Source: a virus. From it: a DNA stretch of 64,000 bases. A program made the translations under genes and the position numbers. Below the pieces are notes generated by a model that saw nothing but the letters and a program-made list of their open reading frames with translations, was not told the DNA's origin and searched no databases. Below, piece after piece: positions 41,182 to 50,229 of this stretch (positions within the stretch are counted from its first letter, which is position 1; the number at the start of each line of letters is the position of its first letter). The stretch is from IMG/VR virus record IMGVR_UViG_3300012920_000030, positions 1 to 64,000 of that record; one strand, written 5' to 3'.

Positions 41182-41761
41182 GAAGATTACGAATGCAGAA
41201 TGGGACGCGAAGAAGCGTTGTCCCATTTGTGCTGATATTGCTGATGGTAAAATCAATCTTGAAGGTGAACAACTATTCGATGACCCTGCTAAGACTCAAC
41301 CTATGTTCTGTCCTAAGTGCGGTCATACTGATATTCGTGTGTTCCATGAAGTCGGTGGTGTCGAAAGCCAAGCGTCTTCAACGCGTGGTGATACTCAACC
41401 TTGGACACATCTAATCGTTGTACGATGTATGTCTTGTGAATTCAATTTCGGCGGTCCTCGCGCAAATTATCCGTGTTTGGGTAATCCATGGGATGAAGTC
41501 ATGGGATTCAAGCGCCCAGAAAAGCAGACAAAGCAGACACAGCACGCCGTTCAGTGGAGTAATGAACAAGCCGTAGGGCTTCGTGGGGCGAAGGAAAAGT
41601 ACGACCCAAATGCAAAACTTCAATCGAAAACTTATAGGTCAAGACGTAAAGTGGTATGGGATGAGGAACCAACAGAAGGTGAACGAACACTGACTTGGAA
41701 TTTAACTGATGAAGAAAAAGCCCTTCCAAAGTTCCGCAAATCAAAAAAGAACAAGGATTGA
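41168..41761 (+). CDS. Double zinc-ribbon protein, 197 aa
   Basis: RCPICAD near 18, MFCPKCGHTD near 47 and RCMSCEF near 87: three CxxC groups, enough for one or two ribbons like those in TFIIS-type or RNA polymerase-binding proteins. The C-terminus is Lys-rich (PKFRKSKKNKD). A DNA/RNA-binding role is likely; a TFS-like acidic DE loop is not visible. Confidence 0.65.
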   Translation: MASDEKITNAEWDAKKRCPICADIADGKINLEGEQLFDDPAKTQPMFCPKCGHTDIRVFHEVGGVESQASSTRGDTQPWTHLIVVRCMSCEFNFGGPRANYPCLGNPWDEVMGFKRPEKQTKQTQHAVQWSNEQAVGLRGAKEKYDPNAKLQSKTYRSRRKVVWDEEPTEGERTLTWNLTDEEKALPKFRKSKKNKD

Positions 41762-41766
41762 TTGAC

Positions 41767-41955
41767 ATGGCAAAAGAAAAGCAAATGACACTGATTAGCG
41801 TGAACGTATACAACGGCGACCAAGTAATGGGTACTCTTACCAAGGAAGTACCAGACTACGCCATCGAGAGCGAATTTGAAGCCCTTTTGATGAAGGCTCA
41901 GGCTCTCGGTAGCGAAACTGTCGCACCTTCTGGTCTTGAGCCAGTTGTTGCTTGA
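41767..41955 (+). CDS. Unknown 62-residue protein
   Basis: Starts MAKEKQMTLISVNVYNG, strand-rich, ending LEPVVA. It lies 5 bases after the previous stop and ends back to back with the convergent gene at 41956. Not recognised. Confidence 0.55.
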   Translation: MAKEKQMTLISVNVYNGDQVMGTLTKEVPDYAIESEFEALLMKAQALGSETVAPSGLEPVVA

Positions 41956-42342
41956 TTACGTTATTCTCGCAATAAATACCCCTGCCGCTAAGGCAGTAAG
42001 CGCTCCTCGCTGATTAGCACGGTATAGCATAGTCTTCGTATCTTTGAAGGCTTTCTGAGTGCCTTTAGCAATCTGCGTGGAAACCATTGATAGTAGCATT
42101 AAGCCCCCTACAACCTGTATCGCCCTAAACGCATAGGCTGAATCACCGGGAATAATCAATGTCCCTAGTTGATGATGGGTTGGTCCGACACCGTTTCTTC
42201 TTTTGCTTAATGGAGCCGCGCTCTTTTCGTACTTAGGATGAAATGCTTTGTACGCAAAATCTTGGAACCCATCAACCATCATCTGACGGTCTTGCACCTG
42301 TGGATGGTGCCGTGGAATCTTCTTTGCGTATGGATGATTCAT
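41956..42342 (-). CDS. Membrane protein, 128 aa
   Basis: His/Lys-rich N-terminus, and two hydrophobic stretches: AFRAIQVVGGLMLLSMV near 75-90 and ALTALAAGVFIARI at the end. The same design (soluble N-terminus, spans at the C-terminus) recurs in 27506 and 27882. Probably virion-associated. Confidence 0.6.
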   Translation of the reverse strand: MNHPYAKKIPRHHPQVQDRQMMVDGFQDFAYKAFHPKYEKSAAPLSKRRNGVGPTHHQLGTLIIPGDSAYAFRAIQVVGGLMLLSMVSTQIAKGTQKAFKDTKTMLYRANQRGALTALAAGVFIARIT

Positions 42343-42346
42343 ACTA

Positions 42347-42862
42347 TCACAGGTCCTTTGGATTTTTAATATGGGGTAATGGTTGGAAAGTCAAGTAGTT
42401 ATCGTATTTCATCATGGGGTCTATTTTCAATGAAACATTACGATAGAAGTCTTCTGAACCCACATGTCCACCACCATCTTTTCCTATTTTGCCTGACAGG
42501 TATAATGCAAACGACCTCCATTGGTATGCTACCTTGTACATCCCCATCAAGTCTATTCCCATCATATTTGGTAATGGTCTATTCTCAAGTTCGATAATAC
42601 GGGAATACAACGATTCATTTGCTTTGCTTAAATGGTCAATTTCTGCTTTAGTTAATTCTGCCTGCTGACGTTGCAGTTCGATGATTTCATCTTTGTTTTG
42701 GGCTTGACGCATCTGTCTGTCCAATTCTTGGACTTTGCTGACATACTGTGCTTGTCGTTCTTTGGAATCTTCTTTCAGAGAACTTATACGAGGAACATTC
42801 AGCAATGAAACCGCGGCGCCACCAATGAATGCACCAATGATGTAATCCCTGTTCAGTTTCAT
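42347..42862 (-). CDS. N-anchored coiled-coil protein, 171 aa
   Basis: An N-terminal span (YIIGAFIGGAAVSLLNV) is followed by a coiled coil of ~70 residues (VQELDRQMRQAQNKDEIIELQ). ATG 42862 follows GGGTGGACGGA. It overlaps the end of 42859-43641. Likely a virion membrane or spacer protein. Confidence 0.6.
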   Translation of the reverse strand: MKLNRDYIIGAFIGGAAVSLLNVPRISSLKEDSKERQAQYVSKVQELDRQMRQAQNKDEIIELQRQQAELTKAEIDHLSKANESLYSRIIELENRPLPNMMGIDLMGMYKVAYQWRSFALYLSGKIGKDGGGHVGSEDFYRNVSLKIDPMMKYDNYLTFQPLPHIKNPKDL

Positions 42863-43641
42863 TCCGTCCACCCGCCACCGGGTTGAGGAACTACTCCATC
42901 GATACCGAACAAGTCGCTCATGCTACTGTATCCGCTACGGCTGATGTTGTCGTCTACATCGATTGATTGTACACCCGGAGTGCCAAGCGATGGTGTGCCT
43001 TGACCGCGTTGACTAACGCGACGACGCATAGCAGGTGGTAAGTTAGCAGAACCTAGATTTGCTAGTGCTTGGGTAGGTACACTTCCGAAGAAGTCTGCGT
43101 GAGAAATGCTACGGACAGGGATTACGTCCTGTGTGAGCGTGCGACGGAATCCGCGGTGAGATGTAGCCGAAGAGGTGGTAGTTGATGTGCTTCCTCCTAG
43201 TTGTGAAATACGGTCTGCTTGGGATGCGTGCATCTTAGATGCTTTGCGTAATTCTGATTGTATTTTGCTTAGTTCTTCGCGTTGTGATTTAGACATTCCG
43301 CCTAGACCACTACGATGGCGCATGTAATCGTCTACTGTATTGATTCGGTCAGCCGCAGTGTAAATCTTAGATTCAGCCCAGTCTGGGACTTTAGCGTCGG
43401 CGTTGATTTGATTGCGCAGGGACTTCACATCTTGTTCCATGGAAGATAGTGTGGAACGGGTCATGTAGTTTGGCACGTGGGCCGAACCCATATTAGAGAA
43501 AGGACCCTGACCCTTAGGTGCAGTAACAGCCCTTACAGTTTCAAAAACAGTAAAAGCACCACTAATGAAAAAGACTGTACCAAGGATAGGATGATGGTCA
43601 AAGAATTTGCTGATTTCTGTCCTACTTGGTATGATGCCCAT
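42859..43641 (-). CDS. N-anchored Ser-rich protein, 260 aa
   Basis: An N-terminal span near 18-38 (ILGTVFFISGAFTVFETV), a helical region (residues 60-145) and a Ser/Thr/Gly-rich tail with SSGYSSMSDLFG-type sequence. AGGAAGTGAAAAA precedes ATG 43641. Likely a virion membrane protein. Confidence 0.65.
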   Translation of the reverse strand: MGIIPSRTEISKFFDHHPILGTVFFISGAFTVFETVRAVTAPKGQGPFSNMGSAHVPNYMTRSTLSSMEQDVKSLRNQINADAKVPDWAESKIYTAADRINTVDDYMRHRSGLGGMSKSQREELSKIQSELRKASKMHASQADRISQLGGSTSTTTSSATSHRGFRRTLTQDVIPVRSISHADFFGSVPTQALANLGSANLPPAMRRRVSQRGQGTPSLGTPGVQSIDVDDNISRSGYSSMSDLFGIDGVVPQPGGGWTE

Positions 43642-43645
43642 TTTT

Positions 43646-43834
43646 TCACTTCCTGCGTCGATACTTACTTGTCATGGCTAATCCAATCAGCATAATACCG
43701 CCCGCTACAAGTAGGGGGATGCCGACGTTATTCAAAATGGCTGGGGTCGAAATACCCATTGGATTACGTTGAATTTGTACTGGTGAGGAATACCCTAGAC
43801 CGAATGTTTGTCCACTGATACCGCTCATAGCCAT
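43646..43834 (-). CDS. 62-residue membrane protein
   Basis: A Gly/Ser-rich N-terminus with QRNPMG, then one span (GIPLLVAGGIMLIGLAM) and a basic end (TSKYRRRK), so the C-terminus is probably inside. GAGGAATGTAC precedes ATG 43834. A minor virion membrane protein candidate. Confidence 0.6.
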   Translation of the reverse strand: MAMSGISGQTFGLGYSSPVQIQRNPMGISTPAILNNVGIPLLVAGGIMLIGLAMTSKYRRRK

Positions 43835-43843
43835 GTACATTCC

Positions 43844-44131
43844 TCAGTTTTGGATTTGGTAACCTGCGTAGGAACCGAGGCCACCGATTACTCCGCCAAT
43901 GAGGAAACCGATAGCCATGTTCTTAGCCTTACGGGTTGAATTCAAGTCTTTACCAAAACCTCCAGTAATCATAGGCCAAGCAATGGCTCCTACAAGTCCA
44001 GTTCCTACCGAGATGCCGATACCGGTATTTTTGTTGATGGTAACGAATCCTAGTTGTTGGTTGATACCGTGGTAGCCTTTACCTCCACAATGATTACAAC
44101 CTTGGCCTGCACATACTGGGCATACTTGCAT
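43844..44131 (-). CDS. Zinc-knuckle membrane protein, 95 aa
   Basis: Starts MQVCPVCAGQGCNHCGGKG, two CxxCxGxG-like repeats as in DnaJ, so a zinc knuckle at the N-terminus. Two Gly-rich hydrophobic spans follow (GISVGTGLVGAIAWPMI; FLIGGVIGGLGSYAGY). AAGGAGG precedes ATG 44131. The zinc end may bind DNA or protein on one side of the membrane. Confidence 0.65.
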   Translation of the reverse strand: MQVCPVCAGQGCNHCGGKGYHGINQQLGFVTINKNTGIGISVGTGLVGAIAWPMITGGFGKDLNSTRKAKNMAIGFLIGGVIGGLGSYAGYQIQN

Positions 44132-44132
44132 T

Positions 44133-44726
44133 TCAAATCCTCCTTGCGCCACTTAGACCGGCAAACAGTCCCGTTCCGACAAGGTCTACTAGATTGGGGT
44201 CAGCGGTCTTGTTGCCACTGATAGCACCATCTGAAAGACGGGAACCTACGGAACGTCCGATGAATCCGGATTCGGTGGGAGTGTATGGTCGGTAATTTGC
44301 GCGTAGTCGGTGCCTAGTATCGCGATATAGGCTTGGGTTTTCACCGGCTGTCGTTACAGAACGAACGGGTGTAAGATGGGAAGTGTCACGATAGAACTCG
44401 CCCTTCAAGATACCACTGTTGGGGTCTGTAACACCAATGGTAGTGTTCTTGTTGGTAAGGGAACCAAACAGGTCGTAGTCTTGGGAAGCACCGCCGTATA
44501 GTGTGCTGTCTTCTTCCTCGTCAGACATAACCGCCACGGAACCTAGTTTGTAATCGCCGTGGCGCACGGTACGGTATCCTCCTTGGAGGACTTTCGCTAC
44601 ACCATCGATTAGCAATGGAACTACGAAGAAAGCAATTACAGGACGTCGGTGTGCAAAGTCAAGAATACCGTTTTTGAATAACTTTCTTGGGACGTGCCGT
44701 TCTTCTTCTGTAATTCCGAATACCAT
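44133..44726 (-). CDS. Membrane-linked virion protein, 197 aa
   Basis: A hydrophobic stretch near 30-48 (RPVIAFFVVPLLIDGVAKVL) and a Ser/Thr/Asn-rich remainder. GGGTGATTAG precedes ATG 44726. Next to the 606-residue structural gene. Not recognised. Confidence 0.6.
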   Translation of the reverse strand: MVFGITEEERHVPRKLFKNGILDFAHRRPVIAFFVVPLLIDGVAKVLQGGYRTVRHGDYKLGSVAVMSDEEEDSTLYGGASQDYDLFGSLTNKNTTIGVTDPNSGILKGEFYRDTSHLTPVRSVTTAGENPSLYRDTRHRLRANYRPYTPTESGFIGRSVGSRLSDGAISGNKTADPNLVDLVGTGLFAGLSGARRI

Positions 44727-44730
44727 CTAA

Positions 44731-46551
44731 TCACCCGTCGTAGGATACCTTCTTTGACCTCTTGACTTCAATCTCCTTAATCAATACATGGGGGTTCGTG
44801 TCTGCTTGTGAGGTTACGGTGCCCCAACAGTTTGTTTCGCTTGTAGGGAATAGCCCACGTGAAAATTCTGCACCAGTACCATCTGAAGCGTTGCTTGCAT
44901 TTGCGTATTTACCAGTTGATACTTTCTGAGTAAGGAAGGAACCGCCATAAGTAACCCCGGCAAGATATGGGTTTGCATCTGTATCATCGAATAGTACATT
45001 GAAGTCGATTGGAGTTTCTGTAACACCCGGTTCAAATTCAATGGTATAAATCCATGGTGTATGTGGGATATGGAATACTTCATAGGTTCCTGATGTAGTA
45101 GCAGTAGACGTTCTATGCTTTAGCAATTCATCATCACCAGTATCAGTAAGGGTGATTTCATTTGCTGTTCCTTCTGCAACCTTGACGCCTTCAAGGGCCG
45201 CTAGTTTGGTTGCTGTAAATTGAGGCATTACGATAACATCGCGGCCTCCACTCTGATTGTGTGCGCCTACTGCAAAGAATGTGTCTTCTGAACCCATCTT
45301 GTTCACAGCATTGTTCTGCAAGAACCGACCAAGGCCATCTGTTTGACTAACAGATGAAACGTTACCAACGCCTACCGCTGTTGTGTTAGCAATCGGTGAA
45401 ATGGTCTTTGTTACAGACTTGACTACACCGGGGAAGTATACCGTTCCTCCACGACGGAAGAAGAACCGCTGACCAATCAGGCTTTGCGATGCAGGTAATG
45501 TTTCTCCTGTTAGTGATGTTCCTCCTGTAAATGGTGTGTATGTACCTGTACCCGGCCAAGTGTCCCCAAAGGGACCTGCCGCCATAAGGTCTGTTTTGCG
45601 AATCAAACTTGGTTCGTACCATGGTGTTACACCAAAGCCATACACGTTTGCAGATGTTCCGCCTCCGGCAATTTGTTGCAATTCTGGTCGAATTTCAATA
45701 GCCATTGAAGATGGGTTTCCACTACTACCGGGGAAGGAATCCGGTTCGTCAATTACACGGAGTCGGTAATATCCGAAAGTTTCAAGCGAAACTGGTCTTG
45801 CTTCGGTGCCAAGATGGAACAGTAAACTTCCTTCCATGATAGCATCCGTAGATACATCACGCTTGAAGAATGGCTTGCCTGCGATTCCTTGGTAAGGATG
45901 GTCTGAACCTAGTGGTTGGTCGCTGAACAGTGTAGCCTCGTTGAAAACTTGATTCGACGAGTATCCTTCGACGCCTACTGGCCTTGTCATTGCTTGTGCG
46001 ATTTGGGACATATCCGCAGAACGAAGTGCGGGGTGGCTGAATGTTCCACCGGCCATGTGTGCGGGTACCGCAGGGTTGGCGAGGGAACCTCCACTGGTGT
46101 ATGACAAATCCATACCGTAAACATCGCCACTTCGACGGATTTGATTACGGATGATTAATCGAACGCGTTGTTCGTATGGTTCGGGAACATCAGGACGATA
46201 TTCCATGACATAGCCCTTACCAGAACCTTGTCCGTCTAGAACCTTGAATCCGCGGTTAGCGGTGTCCGAGTTTCCATTGTAGATGATTTCCGCCGCAGAT
46301 TCCCCATCGGGGTCTTTGTTGCGGTATTCGTCTAGTTGTAGTAGTACTTGCACATAGGGATTGTCAACGACAACACGGACTGATTGGAGTTCTCCTTTCT
46401 CCATTTCATCAAGTACAATGTATTGGTCGCCAGATTCAATCGTTAGATTTTCTTGGCGTGTACTGACAAAACGTGCGTCCGCCCTAGTCTTGCTCGTAGG
46501 CGCATTGTCCGCGATGTTATTCGCGATTACTCTTGTCGGTTCGTCTACCAT
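44731..46551 (-). CDS. Structural protein, 606 aa
   Basis: Long soluble protein with beta-rich, Gly/Thr/Asn-rich sequence and no enzyme motif. The N-terminal region (TRQENLTIESGDQYIVLDEM; SVRVVVDNPYVQVLL) looks like an attachment or jelly-roll-like domain. It lies in a four-gene block (44731-49322) with the capsid candidate. It could be a spike, penton or second capsid protein; structure prediction would be needed to decide. Confidence 0.7.
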   Translation of the reverse strand: MVDEPTRVIANNIADNAPTSKTRADARFVSTRQENLTIESGDQYIVLDEMEKGELQSVRVVVDNPYVQVLLQLDEYRNKDPDGESAAEIIYNGNSDTANRGFKVLDGQGSGKGYVMEYRPDVPEPYEQRVRLIIRNQIRRSGDVYGMDLSYTSGGSLANPAVPAHMAGGTFSHPALRSADMSQIAQAMTRPVGVEGYSSNQVFNEATLFSDQPLGSDHPYQGIAGKPFFKRDVSTDAIMEGSLLFHLGTEARPVSLETFGYYRLRVIDEPDSFPGSSGNPSSMAIEIRPELQQIAGGGTSANVYGFGVTPWYEPSLIRKTDLMAAGPFGDTWPGTGTYTPFTGGTSLTGETLPASQSLIGQRFFFRRGGTVYFPGVVKSVTKTISPIANTTAVGVGNVSSVSQTDGLGRFLQNNAVNKMGSEDTFFAVGAHNQSGGRDVIVMPQFTATKLAALEGVKVAEGTANEITLTDTGDDELLKHRTSTATTSGTYEVFHIPHTPWIYTIEFEPGVTETPIDFNVLFDDTDANPYLAGVTYGGSFLTQKVSTGKYANASNASDGTGAEFSRGLFPTSETNCWGTVTSQADTNPHVLIKEIEVKRSKKVSYDG

Positions 46552-46570
46552 TCATACCACCACCGGATAA

Positions 46571-47572
46571 TCACTGAGGGAAGTATTCCGACAGCATGGT
46601 TCCGGCAGTAGGTAGTCCCGCAGGGTTGATGACCTTGAAGACAAGGCGACCACCGCTACGTTCACGGATAGTACGAAGTTGCGACATTGTAAGTTCGACG
46701 ATGCGGTACTTCCATCCTTGCAGACGAATACGTCCATCGAGGATGTACTCTTCACAATCTACGACTGCGCGGAAGGCAGGGAGGTTGTTCTCACCGTGTT
46801 CTATCCACATCGAGTACGACCAGTCCGGGTCTTCGACAGGACTGATTTGTGCGTCAATGAAACCGGATAGACCAAGCAAGTTTCCGCTAGTGGTGCTACC
46901 GGATTCGGACTCAGGTGATTCATCAAGTACGAACTTGGGTACCCCCGCAGGGTGCTTGATGTACAGTTTTGGTGATACCGAGCCGACTGGGTCGACACCT
47001 GCCGCAGGACCGGAGGAGCCTCCACCGCCTGTTGTTGTTGCACCGGGGAATCCGATTGGAATACCGGTGTTGTTGGAGGTGCTTGATGGTAGTACACCAT
47101 CACGGCTTACGATGTTTCCTTCTTGGGAAATGTACTTTGGTTGTGCCGGTAATGTTGGGCACAGGTGGTACAAGTGTCCTTTGAAGGGTTCCAAGTCCGA
47201 GAAGACGGTGTAGCCACTGTCATAGTCTGGGGATAGAACCGTGGTTCTTGCCGCTGTTTGTACTGTTGAAGTACCAATTCCGAGAAGTGCGTTCATGGTG
47301 TGTTCACCATAAGCCGACACTTTGTCTGATTCGTCTGTTGCTGTGTTATCGAGGCCACGGTTTGAACCGTCGCCCGTAACAGTAATGCTGTCGTTAAAAT
47401 ACAGGTCAATGCTAAGTCCTTCGACTGCTTCAACGAGGGCGAAGCGGTCCCGAATTTTGATGATGTAGCCCGGTTTAAGAACTACATTTTCCCAATCGTT
47501 ACCGGCGAAGCCATCGCCAATTAGTCGTCCGAATACTTGTCCTGCGCGTGTTCCTTGATTTGTGTTTGCCAT
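46571..47572 (-). CDS. Structural protein, 333 aa
   Basis: Soluble and beta-rich, with a Gly/Ser linker (ATTTGGGGSSGPAAG) between two halves. The C-terminal half (MWIEHGENNLPAFRAVV, LQGWKYRIVELTMSQL) is compact. It overlaps no neighbour; a spacer of strong hairpins separates it from the 307-residue gene. Likely a virion protein working with the 606-residue one. Confidence 0.65.
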   Translation of the reverse strand: MANTNQGTRAGQVFGRLIGDGFAGNDWENVVLKPGYIIKIRDRFALVEAVEGLSIDLYFNDSITVTGDGSNRGLDNTATDESDKVSAYGEHTMNALLGIGTSTVQTAARTTVLSPDYDSGYTVFSDLEPFKGHLYHLCPTLPAQPKYISQEGNIVSRDGVLPSSTSNNTGIPIGFPGATTTGGGGSSGPAAGVDPVGSVSPKLYIKHPAGVPKFVLDESPESESGSTTSGNLLGLSGFIDAQISPVEDPDWSYSMWIEHGENNLPAFRAVVDCEEYILDGRIRLQGWKYRIVELTMSQLRTIRERSGGRLVFKVINPAGLPTAGTMLSEYFPQ

Positions 47573-47645
47573 GTTACCATTCCCTTGTTTTTTCTGTACG
47601 GGAGTCGTACCAATTGATGCGAAGCGGTAGTTGGTATTAACAGTA

Positions 47646-47727
47646 CCGAGTAAGACTCGGGTCCCTGACCGATATGGGGTCGACCTTGCTTACGCTCCGT
47701 GAGCATGGCCGACCCCCGGAAGGGGTC
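47646..47727 (-). terminator. Hairpin set after the capsid candidate
   Basis: GACCCC (47711-47716) can pair either with GGGGTC (47722-47727) or, as CGACCCC, with GGGGTCG (47676-47682). A third hairpin, CCGAG-taaga-CTCGG, lies at 47646-47660. On the minus strand they follow the 307-residue gene. Mutually exclusive stems suggest attenuation between this gene and the 333-residue one. Confidence 0.5.
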
Positions 47728-47750
47728 TGTTTTGCCGACTACTGCTAGGC

Positions 47751-48674
47751 TCAGAGGACCTTACAAATGCTGACTACGCTGACCAGACCGAGAGCAGTAG
47801 CGAACGCGCCGCTGTTTGCGCTCATGAGGTCTTCGTAGTGGCCTTTGTTGCTTCCTGAGGCACCTGCTTGGGCACGGCCGTTGGTGATGTGGTCATCGAG
47901 GACCGCCGCAACGTCTGTGCTTGAAGCGAGGTTTAGTTCCGTAAGTGGTGCGGCCGCGGCATCGTTGATAGCACCGTAAAGGTTCTTCGCAACCAAGTTA
48001 AGGTTGAGAGTACCGACAACTGCTTCAGGCTTGCCTGCGACACCTTGGTCAGTAGCATTGTCGATGTTGCTAGCAGATGCGGCCAAAGCCGCTGAGTAAA
48101 CACTACCTGCGAATTCAGCATCCGACCCTGCGACAGGGGCTTCGGTAGTGTCAGACTGTGTAGCGTCAACCACACTGCCGAAGGCCGAAGCGGCCGCAGT
48201 AGCACCAGTAAACTCGATAAGACCGACGTTCAGTACAGCATCAAGAGCAAGAGTACCGCTTGGGACGGTAGCAAGTGCAGATGAAGTTGCCGTGCGGTCA
48301 GCGAGTGCGGTATCTTGAGCAACAAGGGTGTTGTCTGCGGGACCGGGTGCGCTTGAAACACTGAATGGAACGTGGGTAGTACTACGGAGTAGTGGTCCAT
48401 TGTTCATGACAGTAGCATCGACCGCGCCGTTACCAGTGGTATCGACTTGGAAGATGTTGTCGTTATCCAAGTGTGATGTAGATTCGTCAGTTCCGATGTA
48501 AAGGAAGTCCGGCGCCAGAATGGTGTTACCAAGACCTTGGGATAGCATATCGAAAGCCGCGTTTGCACGGGCTTTGCTAACCGCTGTGGTTGCTGTGTGT
48601 AGACACGCAACGTTGGTACGAACAATCTGGTGTCGGGCTCCGTAAGAAACGTCTAGTCCGCCAATTCCTGACAT
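47751..48674 (-). CDS. Major structural (capsid) protein candidate, 307 aa
   Basis: Ala/Ser/Thr/Asn/Asp-rich, low in Lys, no Cys clusters or enzyme motif. It opens with a helical patch (VRTNVACLHTATTAVSKARA) and continues as strands and Ala-rich helices. The signs of high expression are a perfect AGGAGG 8 bases upstream and terminator-like hairpins after it. Size and composition suit an abundant coat protein, but I see no HK97 or double jelly-roll signature, so the fold is open. Confidence 0.6.
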   Translation of the reverse strand: MSGIGGLDVSYGARHQIVRTNVACLHTATTAVSKARANAAFDMLSQGLGNTILAPDFLYIGTDESTSHLDNDNIFQVDTTGNGAVDATVMNNGPLLRSTTHVPFSVSSAPGPADNTLVAQDTALADRTATSSALATVPSGTLALDAVLNVGLIEFTGATAAASAFGSVVDATQSDTTEAPVAGSDAEFAGSVYSAALAASASNIDNATDQGVAGKPEAVVGTLNLNLVAKNLYGAINDAAAAPLTELNLASSTDVAAVLDDHITNGRAQAGASGSNKGHYEDLMSANSGAFATALGLVSVVSICKVL

Positions 48675-48707
48675 ACTTGATTCCTCCTACTGATTACCCG
48701 GGGGGTA

Positions 48708-49322
48708 TCAGGACAACTCCCCGATACTTTGACGCTGTTGAATCAATTCGTGATGTTGTCCAACCACTGAACCGATGACACGCCACTTCTCGGCGCCACC
48801 GATAGTACCGTTTCCAAAGGAAGCGGCTCCACCGACGACACGGTGAGCGCAGACTACTGTCTTCTCAGGTTCGATTACAATGGGCTCCTCGTACCAGACG
48901 AAAGGTTCCTCAAGTACTTCAAAGATTTGTTGGTCGATTACTGGTGTTTCGATACCACTGATACGCCATTGGTGTTCAGTAATCAAAAGAGGTGTAACCG
49001 GGTACTGAATTCCCATGAGCAAGTAATAGAACTCTTCAAGGGTCTTGAAGTCCAAAGTACGTTGGGTCCAACCGAAGGTGTCTACGGTTGTGGAGTTAGG
49101 ATTACCGCTACTTCCGGAGGAAGGGATAAGCCATTGTCCGTACGAGCCAAGGATACTGAATTGGTCTGCGCGAAGCACACCTTTTCCGTATTCGCCCTTT
49201 GGCCATACGCCTTTGTTTTCGTAGCCCCAGTGGGGGTAGTTTGCCTTAATTTTCGTATCGATACGTGCAAGGTAATCCGCGAGGATTGCCGTTGGACGGT
49301 CGTAATATGGTCGTAGTTCCAT
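48708..49322 (-). CDS. Structural-type protein with scattered partial copies
   Basis: 205 residues beginning MELRPYYDRP. Conserved blocks are PHWGYENKG, ADQFSILGSYGQW, LLMGIQYPVTPLLITE and VIEPEK. Pieces of these blocks occur at 24018, 20467 and 11507, so they mark a gene family. Aromatic-rich, with no enzyme motif; its place next to the capsid candidate suggests a virion role. ATG 49322 is preferred (AGGAAAGTG upstream); GTG 49331 is possible. Confidence 0.7.
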   Translation of the reverse strand: MELRPYYDRPTAILADYLARIDTKIKANYPHWGYENKGVWPKGEYGKGVLRADQFSILGSYGQWLIPSSGSSGNPNSTTVDTFGWTQRTLDFKTLEEFYYLLMGIQYPVTPLLITEHQWRISGIETPVIDQQIFEVLEEPFVWYEEPIVIEPEKTVVCAHRVVGGAASFGNGTIGGAEKWRVIGSVVGQHHELIQQRQSIGELS

Positions 49323-49487
49323 GTTATTCACTTTCCTGTTTTGTTTTACTGCCCTTGTGGGCTAATCCTCCTCATGAAGCACTACTATATGAAGAAGGTG
49401 ATGTGTTTGTCATACGGTGTCATACGTTGTATGCATTTTGTAGTAGCATTCAGAATCTTCATAACCGAGATAGTAGTGGTGAATACC

Positions 49488-49697
49488 ATGGTGGAACCTA
49501 AGAAAGCCAAGGTTCCCGTTACCATTCGTATAGACCCAGAAATGCTAATCCTACTCAAGCAAGAAGCCGAGAAGCGTGGAGAAACTGTTAGCAACTATAT
49601 TCGTAGTAGTGCTGTTATGCGTATTAATGGTGAACTTGTTCCTGCGGGTAAGGATGATACTAGGAATGCGTATCTTCGTTCTCGCGGTATTAGGTGA
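49488..49697 (+). CDS. Ribbon-helix-helix regulator
   Basis: 69 residues. KVPVTIRIDPEMLILLKQEAEKRG then ETVSNYIRSSAV is the beta strand plus two helices of MetJ/Arc-type (CopG) repressors, which bind DNA as dimers. GGTGA lies before ATG 49488. It starts a three-gene forward cluster of small regulators facing the structural block and may control it. Confidence 0.8.
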   Translation: MVEPKKAKVPVTIRIDPEMLILLKQEAEKRGETVSNYIRSSAVMRINGELVPAGKDDTRNAYLRSRGIR

Positions 49698-49702
49698 TTA
49701 CA

Positions 49703-49837
49703 TTGGAATGTCCCAAGTGTAAATGTAAGATGGTGTCTTATCGAGAAGGTACCTACTGGATTAGATTAGTGTGTCCGGAATGTACCGAATCTACTGTAAT
49801 AGAAGACATAAACGGTACATTTAATGAAACATACTAA
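49703..49837 (+). CDS. 44-residue zinc ribbon
   Basis: From TTG 49703, five bases after the ribbon-helix-helix stop: LECPKCKCKMVSYREGTYWI and RLVCPECTES. CPxC at each end makes one zinc ribbon like those of RNA polymerase small subunits or TFIIS. GGTGAT lies just upstream. Missed by length filters. Confidence 0.55.
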   Translation: MECPKCKCKMVSYREGTYWIRLVCPECTESTVIEDINGTFNETY

Positions 49838-49869
49838 ATAGGACCTTTTCGTAAAACGTACTGAGGGCA

Positions 49870-50001
49870 ATGCAAGCCTCTATCAGTAGAAAACGAATTT
49901 GCGAATGCGGTTGTACCGAGTTTAAGGACCATCAGGCCTCCGGTACACTTTGGAATAGCATTTGCCTCGGTTGCGGGATTATGACCGCATACTTTAGGTG
50001 A
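49870..50001 (+). CDS. 43-residue zinc ribbon
   Basis: MQASISRKRICECGCTEF start, then ICLGCGIMT near the end: CxCxC plus CxxC. GAGGG lies 4 bases before ATG 49870. Third of three small forward genes. It could be a nucleic-acid or polymerase-binding accessory. Confidence 0.55.
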   Translation: MQASISRKRICECGCTEFKDHQASGTLWNSICLGCGIMTAYFR

Positions 50002-50162
50002 AGCGATTACGATTTGGAATGCCCTAAGGCATTCGCCGCGTCACGATAGGGGAACCCTTCGCTTTTGCTTTTCAGCCGATGAAGGTTGAGGTAATACCTC
50101 GTTCAGCGGCATCAAACATTGTTGATACTCAACCGTAATGCTATACCTTTACTCCCGTAAGA

Positions 50163-50194
50163 GCCGGGGGACAACCGCTAGGCTATCCCCCGGC
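50163..50194 (-). terminator. 9-bp hairpin after the Arg-rich gene
   Basis: GCCGGGGGA pairs with TCCCCCGGC around a 14-base loop. It is 36 bases past the stop of the minus-strand 50230 gene. Likely ends or protects that transcript. Confidence 0.5.
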
Positions 50195-50229
50195 AAGGGA
50201 GGCGAGGTTGCTATGGTTCGCTACCGACT

